Assembly: GCF_901875635.1 (NCBI RefSeq)
Contig: NZ_CABFMN010000113.1
Location: 1 to 42,051, forward strand
From: Xylophilus ampelinus
GTDB lineage: Bacteria > Pseudomonadota > Gammaproteobacteria > Burkholderiales > Burkholderiaceae_C
Reading direction: 5' to 3'
DNA: 42,051 nt
Of this stretch, positions 33,812 through 42,051 are shown one piece after another; position 1 is the stretch's first letter, and each line of letters begins with the position of its first letter. The notes beneath the pieces were generated by a model. It ran no database searches and was not told the origin of the DNA. It worked only from the letters and a program-made list of their open reading frames with translations. The position numbers and the translations under genes were made by a program.

Positions 33812-34656
33812 GGCTGCTCGCTCCCCTTGGTTGTGCCCTGCACCCGCCTGCTGCGGGTGCTTGGTGTGCGGAAAGAGAGAAGACCCTGAGGCCGAAAGAG
33901 CAACATGAGCAGGATCGCGAGCCCGAAGACGGTGGGCCGCCACTCCGCCAGCGCCCGGAAGTACTCGGGAAGCAGAGTCATGACTGTCGCCCCCAGCAAC
34001 GCTCCCCACATGTTGTTCACCCCGCCCAGCACCACGTAGAGCACGACGTAGACGGACAGCAGGATGTCGAAGCTCTCGGGCCGCACGAAGCTCATGTAGT
34101 GGCCATAGAGCGACCCCGCCACCGCAGCGATGAATGCACCGCCGGCAAAGCCAAGCAATCGCACCAGCGCCACATTGATGCCCAGGGATGCGGCCACGCG
34201 ATCGTCTTCGCGCACGGCGTCCAGCGTTCTCTGCAGGGGGCTGCGGGACAGCCAGAAGATGAAGGCGCCGACCAGCGCCACTGCCGCCAGGACGGTCACG
34301 AGGCTCGCACCCGCCATGCCGCCGAAGCCCGCCACGCCTCCGATGTACTCCAGGTTCTCCAGCAGGACGCGGCCGCAGAACGTGATGCCGATGGTCACCA
34401 GGATCAGGTAGACGCCCCGCATGCGCAGGGCCGGCCACCCGATGACCGCCGCCACGACGGACGAGAACACGGCCGCGACGAGCGTCGCCGGAAGGAGCGG
34501 CCAGCCGAAGTTGACCGTGAGGACGCCAGCGGTGTAGCAACCTACCGCCATGAACATGCCCTGAGCGAACGACAAGCTGCCGGTCATCAGTACCACGTAC
34601 ACGCTCCAGGCCAGCAGGACGTTGATGCCGGCGAAGAAAAGCTGGTCGGCGATCAT
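33790..34656 (-). CDS. livM: ABC transporter permease LivM type
   Basis: A 288-residue inner-membrane permease with about eight to nine hydrophobic helices. The family block is VREDDRVAASLGINVALVRL, with GGVNNMWGALLGA and the ending FRPQGLLSF. Start at 34656 in an ATGA overlap with livH. The C-terminal ~20 residues are polar and overlap the livG start. Confidence 0.9.
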   Translation of the reverse strand: MIADQLFFAGINVLLAWSVYVVLMTGSLSFAQGMFMAVGCYTAGVLTVNFGWPLLPATLVAAVFSSVVAAVIGWPALRMRGVYLILVTIGITFCGRVLLENLEYIGGVAGFGGMAGASLVTVLAAVALVGAFIFWLSRSPLQRTLDAVREDDRVAASLGINVALVRLLGFAGGAFIAAVAGSLYGHYMSFVRPESFDILLSVYVVLYVVLGGVNNMWGALLGATVMTLLPEYFRALAEWRPTVFGLAILLMLLFRPQGLLSFRTPSTRSRRVQGTTKGSEQPCKTATS

Positions 34657-35537
34657 GCGCGCTGCTCCTGGGCGTGGATTCCCCCGCCGAACAGCCCGTG
34701 CGGGCGAAAGACCAGCACGGCAATGAGCGCCACCCACGCCGTCAGCTCGACCAGGCGACCCAGCCCGGCTTGGAACATGAGTGCCTCCAGCACCCCGATC
34801 GCCAAGCCGCCGACCAGCGCCCCGCGCAAGTCGCCCATGCCTCCAATCGCCATGATGGCGAGCGACTTCAGCCCGAAGGTCAGACCGATCTCGGAGTTCG
34901 CAGCGCCGCCGCGCATCGCCACGAGCAGTCCTCCGACGGCCGCAAGGGCAGAGGAAACGAAGAAGACCGCCTGCGTGATGCGGCGCACGTTGATGCCCAG
35001 CAGCGAAGCGGAGACGCTGGACTCCGCCAGCGCCCGGATCTGCCGGCCCATGCGACTCTTGTGCAGGAGCAGGTGCAGCATCGCCATCAATAGGAAGGCG
35101 ACCGCAAGGATGACGACCTGCAGATTCAGCACCGTGGCGCCGAAGAGCGCGTGGCCCGTCTGCAGCCACTCGCTTTGCATCCGCAGCGGGACCGGCTCGG
35201 TGCCCCATCCCTTGTGCACCAGGTCGGTGATGATCAGACCCAGCGCCATGGAGGCAAGGGCGGCAGTGATCTTTCCCTCCCCGCTCTGAAAGCGCCGGAA
35301 CGCGATCATTTCTGTGGCCACGCCCAGCAGCCCGCCAACGAGGAACACCACCAGCAGGGCCGCCTGCCAGGGCAGGTAGCTCGCAGTGACGAGTGCAGCG
35401 AAGCCACCCACCATGAACACCTCGGAGTGTGCAAAGTTCAGCTTGTCCAGCGTACCGATGATCAGCGAGAAGCCGATCGCCACCAGCGCATACATTGCGC
35501 CTGTGACGAACCCGTTTAATAGTTGCCCAGCCAACAT
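34653..35537 (-). CDS. livH: ABC transporter permease LivH type
   Basis: A 294-residue permease with eight predicted helices. Family features: LLNGFVTGAMYALVAIGFSL at the start, LDKLNFAHSEVFMVGGF, and the end GLFGG. It pairs with livM to form the channel. Starts 36 nt after marR. First transporter gene of the run. Confidence 0.9.
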   Translation of the reverse strand: MLAGQLLNGFVTGAMYALVAIGFSLIIGTLDKLNFAHSEVFMVGGFAALVTASYLPWQAALLVVFLVGGLLGVATEMIAFRRFQSGEGKITAALASMALGLIITDLVHKGWGTEPVPLRMQSEWLQTGHALFGATVLNLQVVILAVAFLLMAMLHLLLHKSRMGRQIRALAESSVSASLLGINVRRITQAVFFVSSALAAVGGLLVAMRGGAANSEIGLTFGLKSLAIMAIGGMGDLRGALVGGLAIGVLEALMFQAGLGRLVELTAWVALIAVLVFRPHGLFGGGIHAQEQRA

Positions 35538-35573
35538 GGGACAGTTCTCCAGTCAGTTGTTATTGAACGCAGC

Positions 35574-36041
35574 TCATTCCGGCCGGTGCAGCACTCGGAG
35601 CATCAGCTCCATCAGACTTGCCCGCTCTTCGGTCGTAAGCGGGTCCATCAGCCACTCTTGCGTGTCCAGCACGACCTTGTTGGCGGCATCGAGCAGGGCC
35701 TCGCCCTCCGCGGTCGCGTAGAGCAGCCGGACCCGGCGGTCCTGCGGCGATACTTCGCGTCGAAGAAGCCTGCGCGTCTCCAGCCGCTCCAGCACGCCGG
35801 CGATGGTGGATGGATCGATGAAGATCTCCCTGGAGAGCGTGATCTGATCGATGCCAGGTCGCTTTGTCGTTGTCAGCAGCGCCGACCACTGGATCGGCGT
35901 GAGGCCGATGTCGCCCATTTCGCTGGTGAATCGCCCGACGGCAAGCTGATGAAGGCGGCGAAACAGCGCACCGGGCATCTCTTCGAAGCGGATGGCGAGC
36001 GCCTGCTCCCGCGCCTTGCGCGACTTAGCCGAGGTGCTCAT
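35574..36041 (-). CDS. MarR-family regulator
   Basis: A 155-residue winged-helix regulator: dimerisation helix GALFRRLHQLAVGRFTSEMG, recognition region ITLSREIFIDPSTIAGVLER and LETRRLLRREVSPQDRRVR, with the DxR wing (PQDRRVRLLYAT) typical of MarR. MarR proteins usually repress nearby genes and release DNA on binding a phenolic ligand, fitting a catabolic operon. Start at 36041 overlaps the BVMO gene by 17 nt. Its target is probably the upstream BVMO promoter, where an inverted repeat lies at 38028-38052. Confidence 0.85.
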   Translation of the reverse strand: MSTSAKSRKAREQALAIRFEEMPGALFRRLHQLAVGRFTSEMGDIGLTPIQWSALLTTTKRPGIDQITLSREIFIDPSTIAGVLERLETRRLLRREVSPQDRRVRLLYATAEGEALLDAANKVVLDTQEWLMDPLTTEERASLMELMLRVLHRPE

Positions 36042-38010
36042 AGTCCTGCGGCTCAAATTGCGCGGTGACGTTCCAGTATTCGAGCAGCCCATAGGGCCAC
36101 GTCTGCGAGGCCCTGCCGTTGCTGTTCTTGTACCAACTCGAGGTGCGCGCCGCGCCCCACGCCCGCTTCAGGTTCCCTGAATCGATCCAGGCGTTGTAGT
36201 CTTCATAGGGCGTCGCCCTGCAATCGATCGCCTTGTGACCGGAGGCAAGCAGGTATCGCAGCGCGCGCATGGTGTATTCGACCTGGCACTCCGAGGAGAA
36301 GATCGCGCTGCCGTTGATGACCACGGCTGTGTTCGGGCCGCCCAGCATGAACAGGTTCGGAAAGCTGGGGACCGTGATGCCCAAGTAGGCGCGGCAGTCG
36401 CCAGCCCACACGTCGCGGTGCAGGTCGCGGCCGCCTCGGCCGACGACCTTCATCGGTGAAAGAAAGTCCGACGCCTTGAAGCCGGTGGCGAACACCAGGA
36501 CATCAAAGTCATGCGTCTCGCCATCCGCCGTCCGGATGCCCGAAGGCGTCACGCTGTCGATGCCTATGGTGCTGAGCTCGACATGCGGCCTCTTGAGCAT
36601 GGCGGCCCAGACGCCGTTGTCGCGCAGCATTCGCTTGGCCGATGGCGGATAGTTTGGCGTCATCTTCGCCAGCAGGTCCGGGCGGTCGTCGTACTGACCC
36701 GCGAGCCACCGGATGCAACCCTGGCGCAGTTCCTCGTTCTTGCGCCCGACCGACACCGGGTGGTCCCAGTCGTCTTCGACCTCAGTGAGAGGAAGCCGCC
36801 CTTCCACCGCGATCCAGAACTGCCAGAAGCGCACCCACCTGCCGTAGTAAGGCACATGCTGGAGCAGCCACTGCATCCCCGGCCTGATATCGTCGTGGTA
36901 AGTGGGCGTGGGCAGCATCCACGGCGGGTTGCGCTGGAACACGGTGAGCTGCGCCACATCGTCCACAATGGACGGCCCGATCTGGAATGCGCTCGCGCCC
37001 GTGCCGACCAGCGCCACCTTCTTGCCGTGCAGGTCCAGCTCGGACGGCCAGGTGGCGGAGTGCACGATCGTCCCCTTGAACGATTCGATGCCCTGGAGGT
37101 CGGGCAGGCTGGGACGGTTGAGGATGCCCACTGCCGTCAGGACCGCGTCGAACACCTCCTCGCGCAACCCGCCCGAGCGCTCGCGCACCGTGAGGCGCCA
37201 GGCGCCGAGCGCCTCGTCGAACCGCATCTCGTCCACCTCGCACCCGAAGTTGATGCGGCTGCGCACGCCGGAGCTGTCCGCCACCGTCTTGAGGTAGGCA
37301 TGGATTTCGGGCTGCAGCGAGAACTGCTGGGGCCAGTCCGGCTTCTGCGCGAACGACAGGCTGTACGCGAAGTTGGGCGTGTCTAGACGACATCCCGGAT
37401 AGCGGTTTTCCCACCAGACGCCGCCGACTTCGTCATTCTTCTCGTAGACCGTGAAGTCCACGTTCGCCTGCTGGAGGCGATAGGCAGCCGCGATCCCCGA
37501 CACGCCGGCACCGATGATCGCAACCCTGAAGGCCCGCCCAGGGGCGAGTTGCTCGCGTGTCCAATCCGGCGCGCCCGGGTCTCGCGCAATGCCCAGTTCG
37601 TGTTCCAGCAGCGCACGATGCTCCTCGATGTCACCTTGGATCAAGTACTTGACGCAGGCGTCCAGCAACTCGGGGGCGGGGCTGCCCTGGTACACCTGCC
37701 GCTGGTCTCGATAGGCAATCAGTGCAGCAGTGGCCAGCGCCCTGGCCTTGTCCTGCGCTGCCTGACTCATGCCGCCTTGCGGAGCAATCGTCGTCAGCAT
37801 CGGTGGGCTCGGCGGCTTGAGATCAGCGGCAATCAGCGCTGTGTCGCCGGTGATCATCGCCAGCGTGGTCATGAGGGCCGGCAGATCCGCCTCCTCGACG
37901 GCCTGTCGGATGTGCTCGTCCGTCGCCTCGATCGGTCCGAAACGGTTGAACTGCTCCATGACGTCGCCACCGGGCATGGCACTCGCGGAAGGGGTGACGG
38001 TCAGGTCCAT
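36025..38010 (-). CDS. Baeyer-Villiger monooxygenase, 4-hydroxyacetophenone monooxygenase-like
   Basis: A 661-residue class B flavoprotein. Two Rossmann motifs are visible (GAGVSG at 167-172, GTGASA at 336-341). The BVMO fingerprint F-x-G-x(3)-H-x(3)-W-P is at 311-322 (FKGTIVHSATWP). The ~150-residue N-terminal extension ahead of the FAD motif is the mark of the 4-hydroxyacetophenone monooxygenase (HapE) type, ~640 residues, rather than cyclohexanone-type enzymes. These enzymes insert oxygen next to a ketone, giving an aryl ester from an acetophenone; the real substrate here is unknown. It is the first gene of the leftward operon, overlapping marR. Confidence 0.85.
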   Translation of the reverse strand: MDLTVTPSASAMPGGDVMEQFNRFGPIEATDEHIRQAVEEADLPALMTTLAMITGDTALIAADLKPPSPPMLTTIAPQGGMSQAAQDKARALATAALIAYRDQRQVYQGSPAPELLDACVKYLIQGDIEEHRALLEHELGIARDPGAPDWTREQLAPGRAFRVAIIGAGVSGIAAAYRLQQANVDFTVYEKNDEVGGVWWENRYPGCRLDTPNFAYSLSFAQKPDWPQQFSLQPEIHAYLKTVADSSGVRSRINFGCEVDEMRFDEALGAWRLTVRERSGGLREEVFDAVLTAVGILNRPSLPDLQGIESFKGTIVHSATWPSELDLHGKKVALVGTGASAFQIGPSIVDDVAQLTVFQRNPPWMLPTPTYHDDIRPGMQWLLQHVPYYGRWVRFWQFWIAVEGRLPLTEVEDDWDHPVSVGRKNEELRQGCIRWLAGQYDDRPDLLAKMTPNYPPSAKRMLRDNGVWAAMLKRPHVELSTIGIDSVTPSGIRTADGETHDFDVLVFATGFKASDFLSPMKVVGRGGRDLHRDVWAGDCRAYLGITVPSFPNLFMLGGPNTAVVINGSAIFSSECQVEYTMRALRYLLASGHKAIDCRATPYEDYNAWIDSGNLKRAWGAARTSSWYKNSNGRASQTWPYGLLEYWNVTAQFEPQDYEHLG

Positions 38011-38027
38011 TGATGGGTCCGATAATT

Positions 38028-38052
38028 CATACGTTTACCAATCGTTCGTATG
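38028..38052. promoter_or_regulatory. Inverted repeat, candidate MarR operator
   Basis: CATACG (38028-38033) and CGTATG (38047-38052) are perfect arms separated by 13 nt, 18 bp upstream of the BVMO start. The region is clearly AT-richer than its surroundings, as expected of a promoter. Position and symmetry suit a dimeric MarR protein encoded by the next gene. Confidence 0.5.
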
Positions 38053-38376
38053 CACATGATTGTTGATCAAATAGTAGTTCAGCGGTGCGAGGCAATGAAT
38101 TCGGGTTTACCCAGGAAGGCATGGCCGGCGCCCACGGCACCGTGCCGTCGAAGCTCCGCGCGAGCGACGCGTCCACCTAACTCGCCGCCGAGGTGTCCGC
38201 CTGGCGCTCCAACAGTGGCGCCGCCGCCATGGCGAGGCGAACGGTGAGCGTTCCATTGGCCATCCGCCGGCGCGCCTGGTCCTAGACTGACTTTTCCAGT
38301 GCACCCGGTTCGGTCCGAACACTGACCAGTCCAACCCGCAGCATCGTCCCGGTGAAGAAAGCGTGCATCCGAGGAG
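38053..38376. other. Upstream region of the catabolic operon, no gene seen
   Basis: The first ~50 bp are AT-rich (including a TTGATCAA palindrome near 38073) and probably belong to the BVMO promoter. The remaining ~270 bp are GC-rich with only shadow frames; no family resemblance on either strand. Confidence 0.45.
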
Positions 38377-38931
38377 ATGCTCATGCGTGCGCAACCGTCG
38401 ACGCCGGTGGGCATGGCTCTGATCGTCGGCATGCGCGAGGCAAGCGCCCGGCGGATCGTCGAAGCACGGAAGGTCGCTCCCTTCACCAACGTCGAGGACC
38501 TGACGCGCCGAGCCGAGCTCGACGTACATGACCTGCGTTGCCTGTCGGGCGCCGATGCTCTGCGGACCTCGGTGGGTCACCGCCCCAATGCGGTGTGGGA
38601 GGCTGTCGGCGTGGAGACGAAGCCGGGCCCGCTGCTGCGCAACGCGCCGACTGAGGAGGACGCGATGGAGTTCGCTGCGCCGACTGAAGGCGCGGATGTC
38701 GCCGAAGACTACGCCTCAATGGGTCTGACCTTGCGTCGCCACCCGCTGGCCCTTCTGCGGCCGCAGCTCGCGAAGATCGGCATCCGGACTGCGGAAGAGC
38801 TGCGGCAGACGGCCAGAGACAAGGAGCAAGTGCGCGCCAGCGGCATCGTCACGCACCGGCAGCAGCCGAGTACCGCGAGCGGGGTGATCTTTGCGACATT
38901 GGAGGACGAGACGGGGACCGTGCCTTCGTAG
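38377..38931 (+). pseudogene. dnaE2: Internal fragment of error-prone DNA polymerase DnaE2
   Basis: The frame matches the C-terminal third of DnaE2: ASARRIVEARKVAPFTNVED, LTRRAELDVHDLRCLSGADA, then MGLTLRRHPLALLRPQLAKI and GIVTHRQQPSTASGVIFATL with EDETGTV. The polymerase core (over 700 residues) is missing on the left. On the right the OB-fold end (normally NVIVWP and onward) is cut at about 38927 and followed by an unrelated gene in the opposite direction. It may be readable as a short protein but cannot be a polymerase. Confidence 0.8.
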
Positions 38932-39225
38932 ATCAAGGCCTTCGAGGCGTGGAACGCCAGCGCGAAGCCGCTCGGAGTTTCCTTCTCTTCCGTCAGGTGC
39001 GCAATCAGACTAGCGGTGCGCGCCAGGATCGGCACCCCGCGTAAGGCTGACAGTGGAAAACCGGGCACCAAGCAAACCGCGGGGATGGCGGCAGAAACGT
39101 TCATCTTCAGGGGCTTACCAAGGACGTCCGGCAGGGCATCTTCAACGGCCTGTGCAGCCCGCACGAAGCGCAGGCTGGTTCCCGCATTTCGAGCAACTTC
39201 AAACAAACGCATCACGCGGGGGTCC
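38928..39225 (-). pseudogene. C-terminal fragment of a citryl-CoA lyase/citrate-synthase-like enzyme
   Basis: On the minus strand: TDPRVMRLFEVARNAGTSLR, then LGKPLKMNVSAAIPAVCLVP, GVPILARTASLIAHLTEEKE and PSGFALAFHASKALIYEG. The PMNVSAAIPA, ILARTA and AHLxEE blocks are the end of citryl-CoA-lyase-type citrate synthase homologues. The N-terminal part is removed at the IS66 border (39225), and the end fuses to the dnaE2 fragment. Confidence 0.7.
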
Positions 39226-39306
39226 GTAAGCGCGCGGTGAACACATCTTGAGAACGGCCGTCGCGGCGATAACGATGCTGTCCAGTTACGCAAATAGCTG
39301 GACAGC

Positions 39307-39651
39307 ATGGAAACAGAGAAGAGTCGCAAGCGCAGGCGCTACAGCCGCGAGCTGAAAGAACAGATCATTGGCGAGTGCGAGGCGCCGGGTGCGTCGGTAG
39401 CCAAGGTCGCGATGTCTCACGGCATCAACGCCAACATCGTGCATGGCTGGCGCAAGCTAGCGGGTCACGTGGCGCCGGTCGTCGTACGTCCTGAGTTTGT
39501 TCCGGTGGCGGTGGCACCTACTCAGCAGGCCAGCGTCGCAGAGCGCACAGTTGAGCTCGAACTGCGCCGCGGCGCGGTCGCCATCAAGATGCTTTGGCCA
39601 CTGGATGCCACGGCTGAGCTGAGCGCCTTCACCCGAGAGTTGCTGCGGTGA
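39307..39651 (+). CDS. tnpA: IS66 TnpA
   Basis: A 114-residue helix-turn-helix accessory protein: METEKSRKRRRYSRELKEQI, VAMSHGINANIVHGWRKL, and the C-terminal MLWPLDATAELSAFTRELLR end typical of IS66 OrfA. Overlaps tnpB by 4 nt. Confidence 0.9.
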   Translation: METEKSRKRRRYSRELKEQIIGECEAPGASVAKVAMSHGINANIVHGWRKLAGHVAPVVVRPEFVPVAVAPTQQASVAERTVELELRRGAVAIKMLWPLDATAELSAFTRELLR

Positions 39652-39980
39652 TCCGCGTCGACGCTGTGTGGCTGGCGGTCGATCCGCTGGACATGCGAGC
39701 GGGCACCGAGGCCGCACTCACCCGTGTGGTCAATGTGTTCGGCGCGGCCCGACCGCATCACGCCTACCTCTTCGCTAACCGTCGCGCCAACCGCATGAAG
39801 GTCCTGGTGCACGACGGAATCGGCGTGTGGCTTGCAGCTCGCCGCCTCAACAGTGGCCGGTTCGCCTGGCCAGGTGATGTCGGCGGGACGCTGACGCTCA
39901 CGACCGAGCAACTCAGCGCACTCGTCCTCGGTCTGCCTTGGCAGCGCTTGGGCGACGCCGGCGTCATCACCCTGCTGTAG
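39648..39980 (+). CDS. tnpB: IS66 TnpB (Orf2)
   Basis: A 110-residue protein with the IS66 Orf2 pattern: VWLAVDPLDMRAGTEAALTR, HHAYLFANRRANRMKVLVHD and GIGVWLAARRLNSGRFAW. It is required for efficient IS66 transposition, though its exact biochemical role is unsettled. Intact. Confidence 0.9.
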   Translation: MIRVDAVWLAVDPLDMRAGTEAALTRVVNVFGAARPHHAYLFANRRANRMKVLVHDGIGVWLAARRLNSGRFAWPGDVGGTLTLTTEQLSALVLGLPWQRLGDAGVITLL

Positions 39981-40040
39981 TCAGCAATTGCGGCATCCAC
40001 CGATGGCGTGTAGGCGCCGTCGTCGGCACGATCAGTCCCC

Positions 40041-41570
40041 GTGATCGCTGACGACGCCATCGACAGTCTTGATGCCAACCAACTACGGGATGTCGTGACG
40101 GCGCTGCGCGCCGAGTTGGTCTTCAAGCAGGCCTTCATCGACAAGCTCACCCACGAGAACGCTGTTCTCAAGAGACTGAAGTTCGCCGCGCAGAGCGAGG
40201 CCTTCACGCCCGAGCAGAAGAGCCTGCTCGATGAGACGTTCGACATGGACCTGGCGGCGGTGGCGCGCGAGATCGAGGACGCCCAGCCCAAGAAGCCCGA
40301 CGGCGAGAAGCGCCAGCCCAAGCGGGCACCGCTGCCGACTCACCTGCCGCGTCACGACTTCCATCACGAGCCCGCCAGCACGACGTGCGAGTGCGGCTGC
40401 GCGATGAAGCGCATCGGCGAGGACGTCAGCGAGAAGCTCCACTACGTGCCCGGTGTCTTCACTGTCGAGCGCCACATCCGCGGCAAGTGGGTCTGCGCCG
40501 AGTGCGAGACCCTAGTGCAGGCGCCCATGGACCCGCACATCATCGACAAGGGCATCCCGACGACGCGGCTGCTCGCACAGGTGCTGGTGGCCAAGTACCT
40601 CGACCATCTCCCGCTGTACAGGCAGGAAGCCATCTTTGAGCGTGCTGGCATGGCCATCGCGCGCTCGACTCTCGCCCAGTGGGTTGGCGAATGCGGCGTG
40701 CAGCTGCAGCCCCTCGTGGACGCGCTCACCGCCGAGTTGCTGAAGGCCCCGGTGCTGCACGCTGACGAGACACCCGTGCCGATGCTCAAGCCAGGCAAGG
40801 GCAAGACGCACCGGGCCTACATGTGGAGCTGGTGCACGACGCAGTTCCACGACGTCCGAGCCGTGGTCTTTAACTTCGCCGAGACCCGCGGCGGGCAAAA
40901 CGCGCGGGACTTCCTACAGCTCGGCACCGATGCCAGCTGGAAGGGCAGCCTGGTCGTCGACGACTTCAGTGGCTACAAGCAGTGCTTCGACATGGGCGTG
41001 ACTGAGGTCGGCTGCATGGCCCACGCACGTCGCAAGTTCCACGAGCTCTGGGCCAACCACCAGAGCAAGGTGGGCGAGCAGGCGCTGAAGTTCTTCCAGG
41101 CGCTGTACGACGTCGAGCGCGACGCCGCAGACCTGAACGCAGACGACCGGCGATCCCTGCGACTCGAGAGAGCCAAGCCCGTCGCAGATGCGCTCAAGCA
41201 GTGGCTCGACGAGCACCGGCAGAAGGTGCCGGATGGCTCGGCAACCGCCAAGGCCCTCGACTACAGCCGACGACGCTGGGAAGCGCTAACGCGCTACCTC
41301 GACGACGGGCGGCTGCCCATCGACAACAACTGGGTGGAAAACCAGATCAGACCGATTGCTCTCGGGCGCTCGAACTGGCTCTTCGCCGGGAGTCTGCGAG
41401 CGGGCAAGCGAGCCGCGGCCGTCATGAGCCTGCTGCAATCGGCGCGCATTGACGGGCTCGACCCGTACGCCTACATCAGTGACGTGCTGGAGCGGCTGCC
41501 GCTGCAGCCGGCCAGCCGGGTTGACGAGCTCCTGCCGCATCGCTGGACCGCGGCACCAGCCTCGCACTGA
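40041..41570 (+). CDS. tnpC: IS66 TnpC transposase
   Basis: A 509-residue DDE transposase. N-terminal helical region (LRAELVFKQAFIDKLTHENA), then the IS66 zinc-binding segment (CECGCAMKRIGEDVSEKLHY, WVCAECE). The catalytic domain has VLHADETPVPML, VVDDFSGYKQC, HARRKFHEL and the C-terminal NNWVENQIRPIALGRSNWLF. The GTG at 40041 is the start that includes the whole helical region. Intact. Confidence 0.9.
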   Translation: MIADDAIDSLDANQLRDVVTALRAELVFKQAFIDKLTHENAVLKRLKFAAQSEAFTPEQKSLLDETFDMDLAAVAREIEDAQPKKPDGEKRQPKRAPLPTHLPRHDFHHEPASTTCECGCAMKRIGEDVSEKLHYVPGVFTVERHIRGKWVCAECETLVQAPMDPHIIDKGIPTTRLLAQVLVAKYLDHLPLYRQEAIFERAGMAIARSTLAQWVGECGVQLQPLVDALTAELLKAPVLHADETPVPMLKPGKGKTHRAYMWSWCTTQFHDVRAVVFNFAETRGGQNARDFLQLGTDASWKGSLVVDDFSGYKQCFDMGVTEVGCMAHARRKFHELWANHQSKVGEQALKFFQALYDVERDAADLNADDRRSLRLERAKPVADALKQWLDEHRQKVPDGSATAKALDYSRRRWEALTRYLDDGRLPIDNNWVENQIRPIALGRSNWLFAGSLRAGKRAAAVMSLLQSARIDGLDPYAYISDVLERLPLQPASRVDELLPHRWTAAPASH

Positions 41571-41611
41571 CCTGCGCGTCGCTCGTCAAGACGGGTTCGC
41601 CGGTTGCTTAC

Positions 41612-42051
41612 CGACCTCGTAGAGCTCGCCGAAGAATTTCAGAGCCTGCTCGCCGATCGGGCTGCCGTGGTTGACCCACAGCTCATGGAACTTGCGCCTG
41701 GCATGTGCGAGGCAGCCGGCCTCGGTAACGCCCAGCTCGAAGCACGCCTTGTAGCCCGAGAAGTCATCGCACACCAAGGTGCCGCGCCAGCCGGTCTCGT
41801 CGCCAAGTCCAAGGAAGGCCCGGGCGTGCTGCCCGCCGCGGCTGTCGGCGAAGTCGAACACCACTGCAGGGAGCGCGTCGTAGGCCGTCGTGCAGTAGCT
41901 CCAGAGATAGGCTCGATGCGTTTTGCCATGGCTCGGCTTAAGCATGGCCACGGGAGTCTCGTCCGCATGCAGCACTGGGCTACAGAGCATCTCGGTTCTG
42001 AGCGCATCCACCAGCGGCTGCAAGTGCACGCCGCATTGACCGACCCAGGCC
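41612..42051 (-). pseudogene. Second IS66 TnpC, truncated by the first IS66 and by the window edge
   Basis: The minus-strand frame, open from the window edge, reads WVGQCGVHLQPLVDALRTEM, VLHADETPVAML, LVCDDFSGYKACFELGVTEA and HARRKFHELWVNHG to LYEVG. There it meets the right end of the first IS66. It is a different IS66 copy (about 70 percent similar by eye in the shared segment) and lacks the C-terminal third, including the NNWVEN motif. The rest lies outside the window. Confidence 0.85.

Larger units (their letters stand above)
39226..41611 (+). mobile_element. IS66-family insertion sequence, complete
   Basis: 2386 bp with IS66-type ends: GTAAGCGCGCGGTGAAC at 39226 and the related inverse ending in GCTTAC at 41611 (shared GTAAGC...CGG.GAAC). 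It contains tnpA, tnpB and tnpC in order. The 8-bp flanks (GGGGGTCC left, CGACCTCG right) do not match, so the expected target duplication is absent. Left lies the citryl-CoA-lyase stump and right a second IS66 transposase gene. Confidence 0.85.

Noticed and set aside
1..42051. CRISPR array or tandem repeat cluster
   Set aside because: No regularly spaced direct repeats were seen; repeated sequence is explained by IS3 and IS66 copies.

Overview
The window is high-GC DNA with the codon habits of a soil betaproteobacterium of the order Burkholderiales (Comamonas/Variovorax/Ralstonia-like). The best anchors are a near-textbook Comamonas-type 3-hydroxybenzoate 4-monooxygenase and IS3- and IS66-family elements common in that order. 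No rRNA or tRNA gene, integrase, replication gene or CRISPR array is visible. This is accessory DNA: an integrative-element or plasmid backbone piece joined to a transposon-scarred catabolic island.

Left part (1-9.8 kb): cargo. A plus-strand operon holds a membrane protein, a vWA protein (TerY type), a PP2C phosphatase and a kinase with a membrane hairpin and helix-hairpin-helix. The last three overlap by 4 nt and form the TerY-P signalling triad. A DUF4236 gene lies divergently upstream and a frameshifted DUF4238 gene downstream. Next come a small HTH regulator and a minus-strand cassette of a J-domain protein, a lipoprotein, a small membrane protein and an exported protein.

Middle-left (9.9-15.3 kb): a mobile-element maintenance block. 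It has an XRE regulator, a protein of unknown function, a Gp3/RDF-like protein, DUF2958, a YqaJ exonuclease, DUF932 and a glycine-zipper protein with a split zinc ribbon. At 16.3-18.2 kb is a three-gene minus-strand operon: a helicase/REase remnant, a 128-aa protein of unknown function and a PD-(D/E)XK-like protein. It looks like a broken DNA-targeting defence system, cut off by an IS3 element.

Centre (18.2-24.2 kb): a pile of at least five IS3-family copies and fragments, several nested in one another. They bracket a stranded fmdB-fdhA pair (glutathione-independent formaldehyde dehydrogenase).

Right (24.2-38.0 kb): catabolic genes. A truncated GntR/FCD regulator and a VOC protein read right. 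Everything from 38.0 down to 25.3 kb reads left: a HAPMO-like Baeyer-Villiger monooxygenase, a MarR regulator, LivH-M-G-F, two SDRs, LivK, an alpha/beta hydrolase, a VanB-like reductase tail and mobA. The run from BVMO to LivK is tightly packed, with repeated ATGA overlaps. It suggests uptake, ketone formation, oxygen insertion and ester hydrolysis of one substrate, with mobA feeding protocatechuate. The right end (38.4-42.1 kb) is a scar of dnaE2 and citryl-CoA-lyase fragments, a full IS66 element, and a second IS66 truncated by it that runs off the window.
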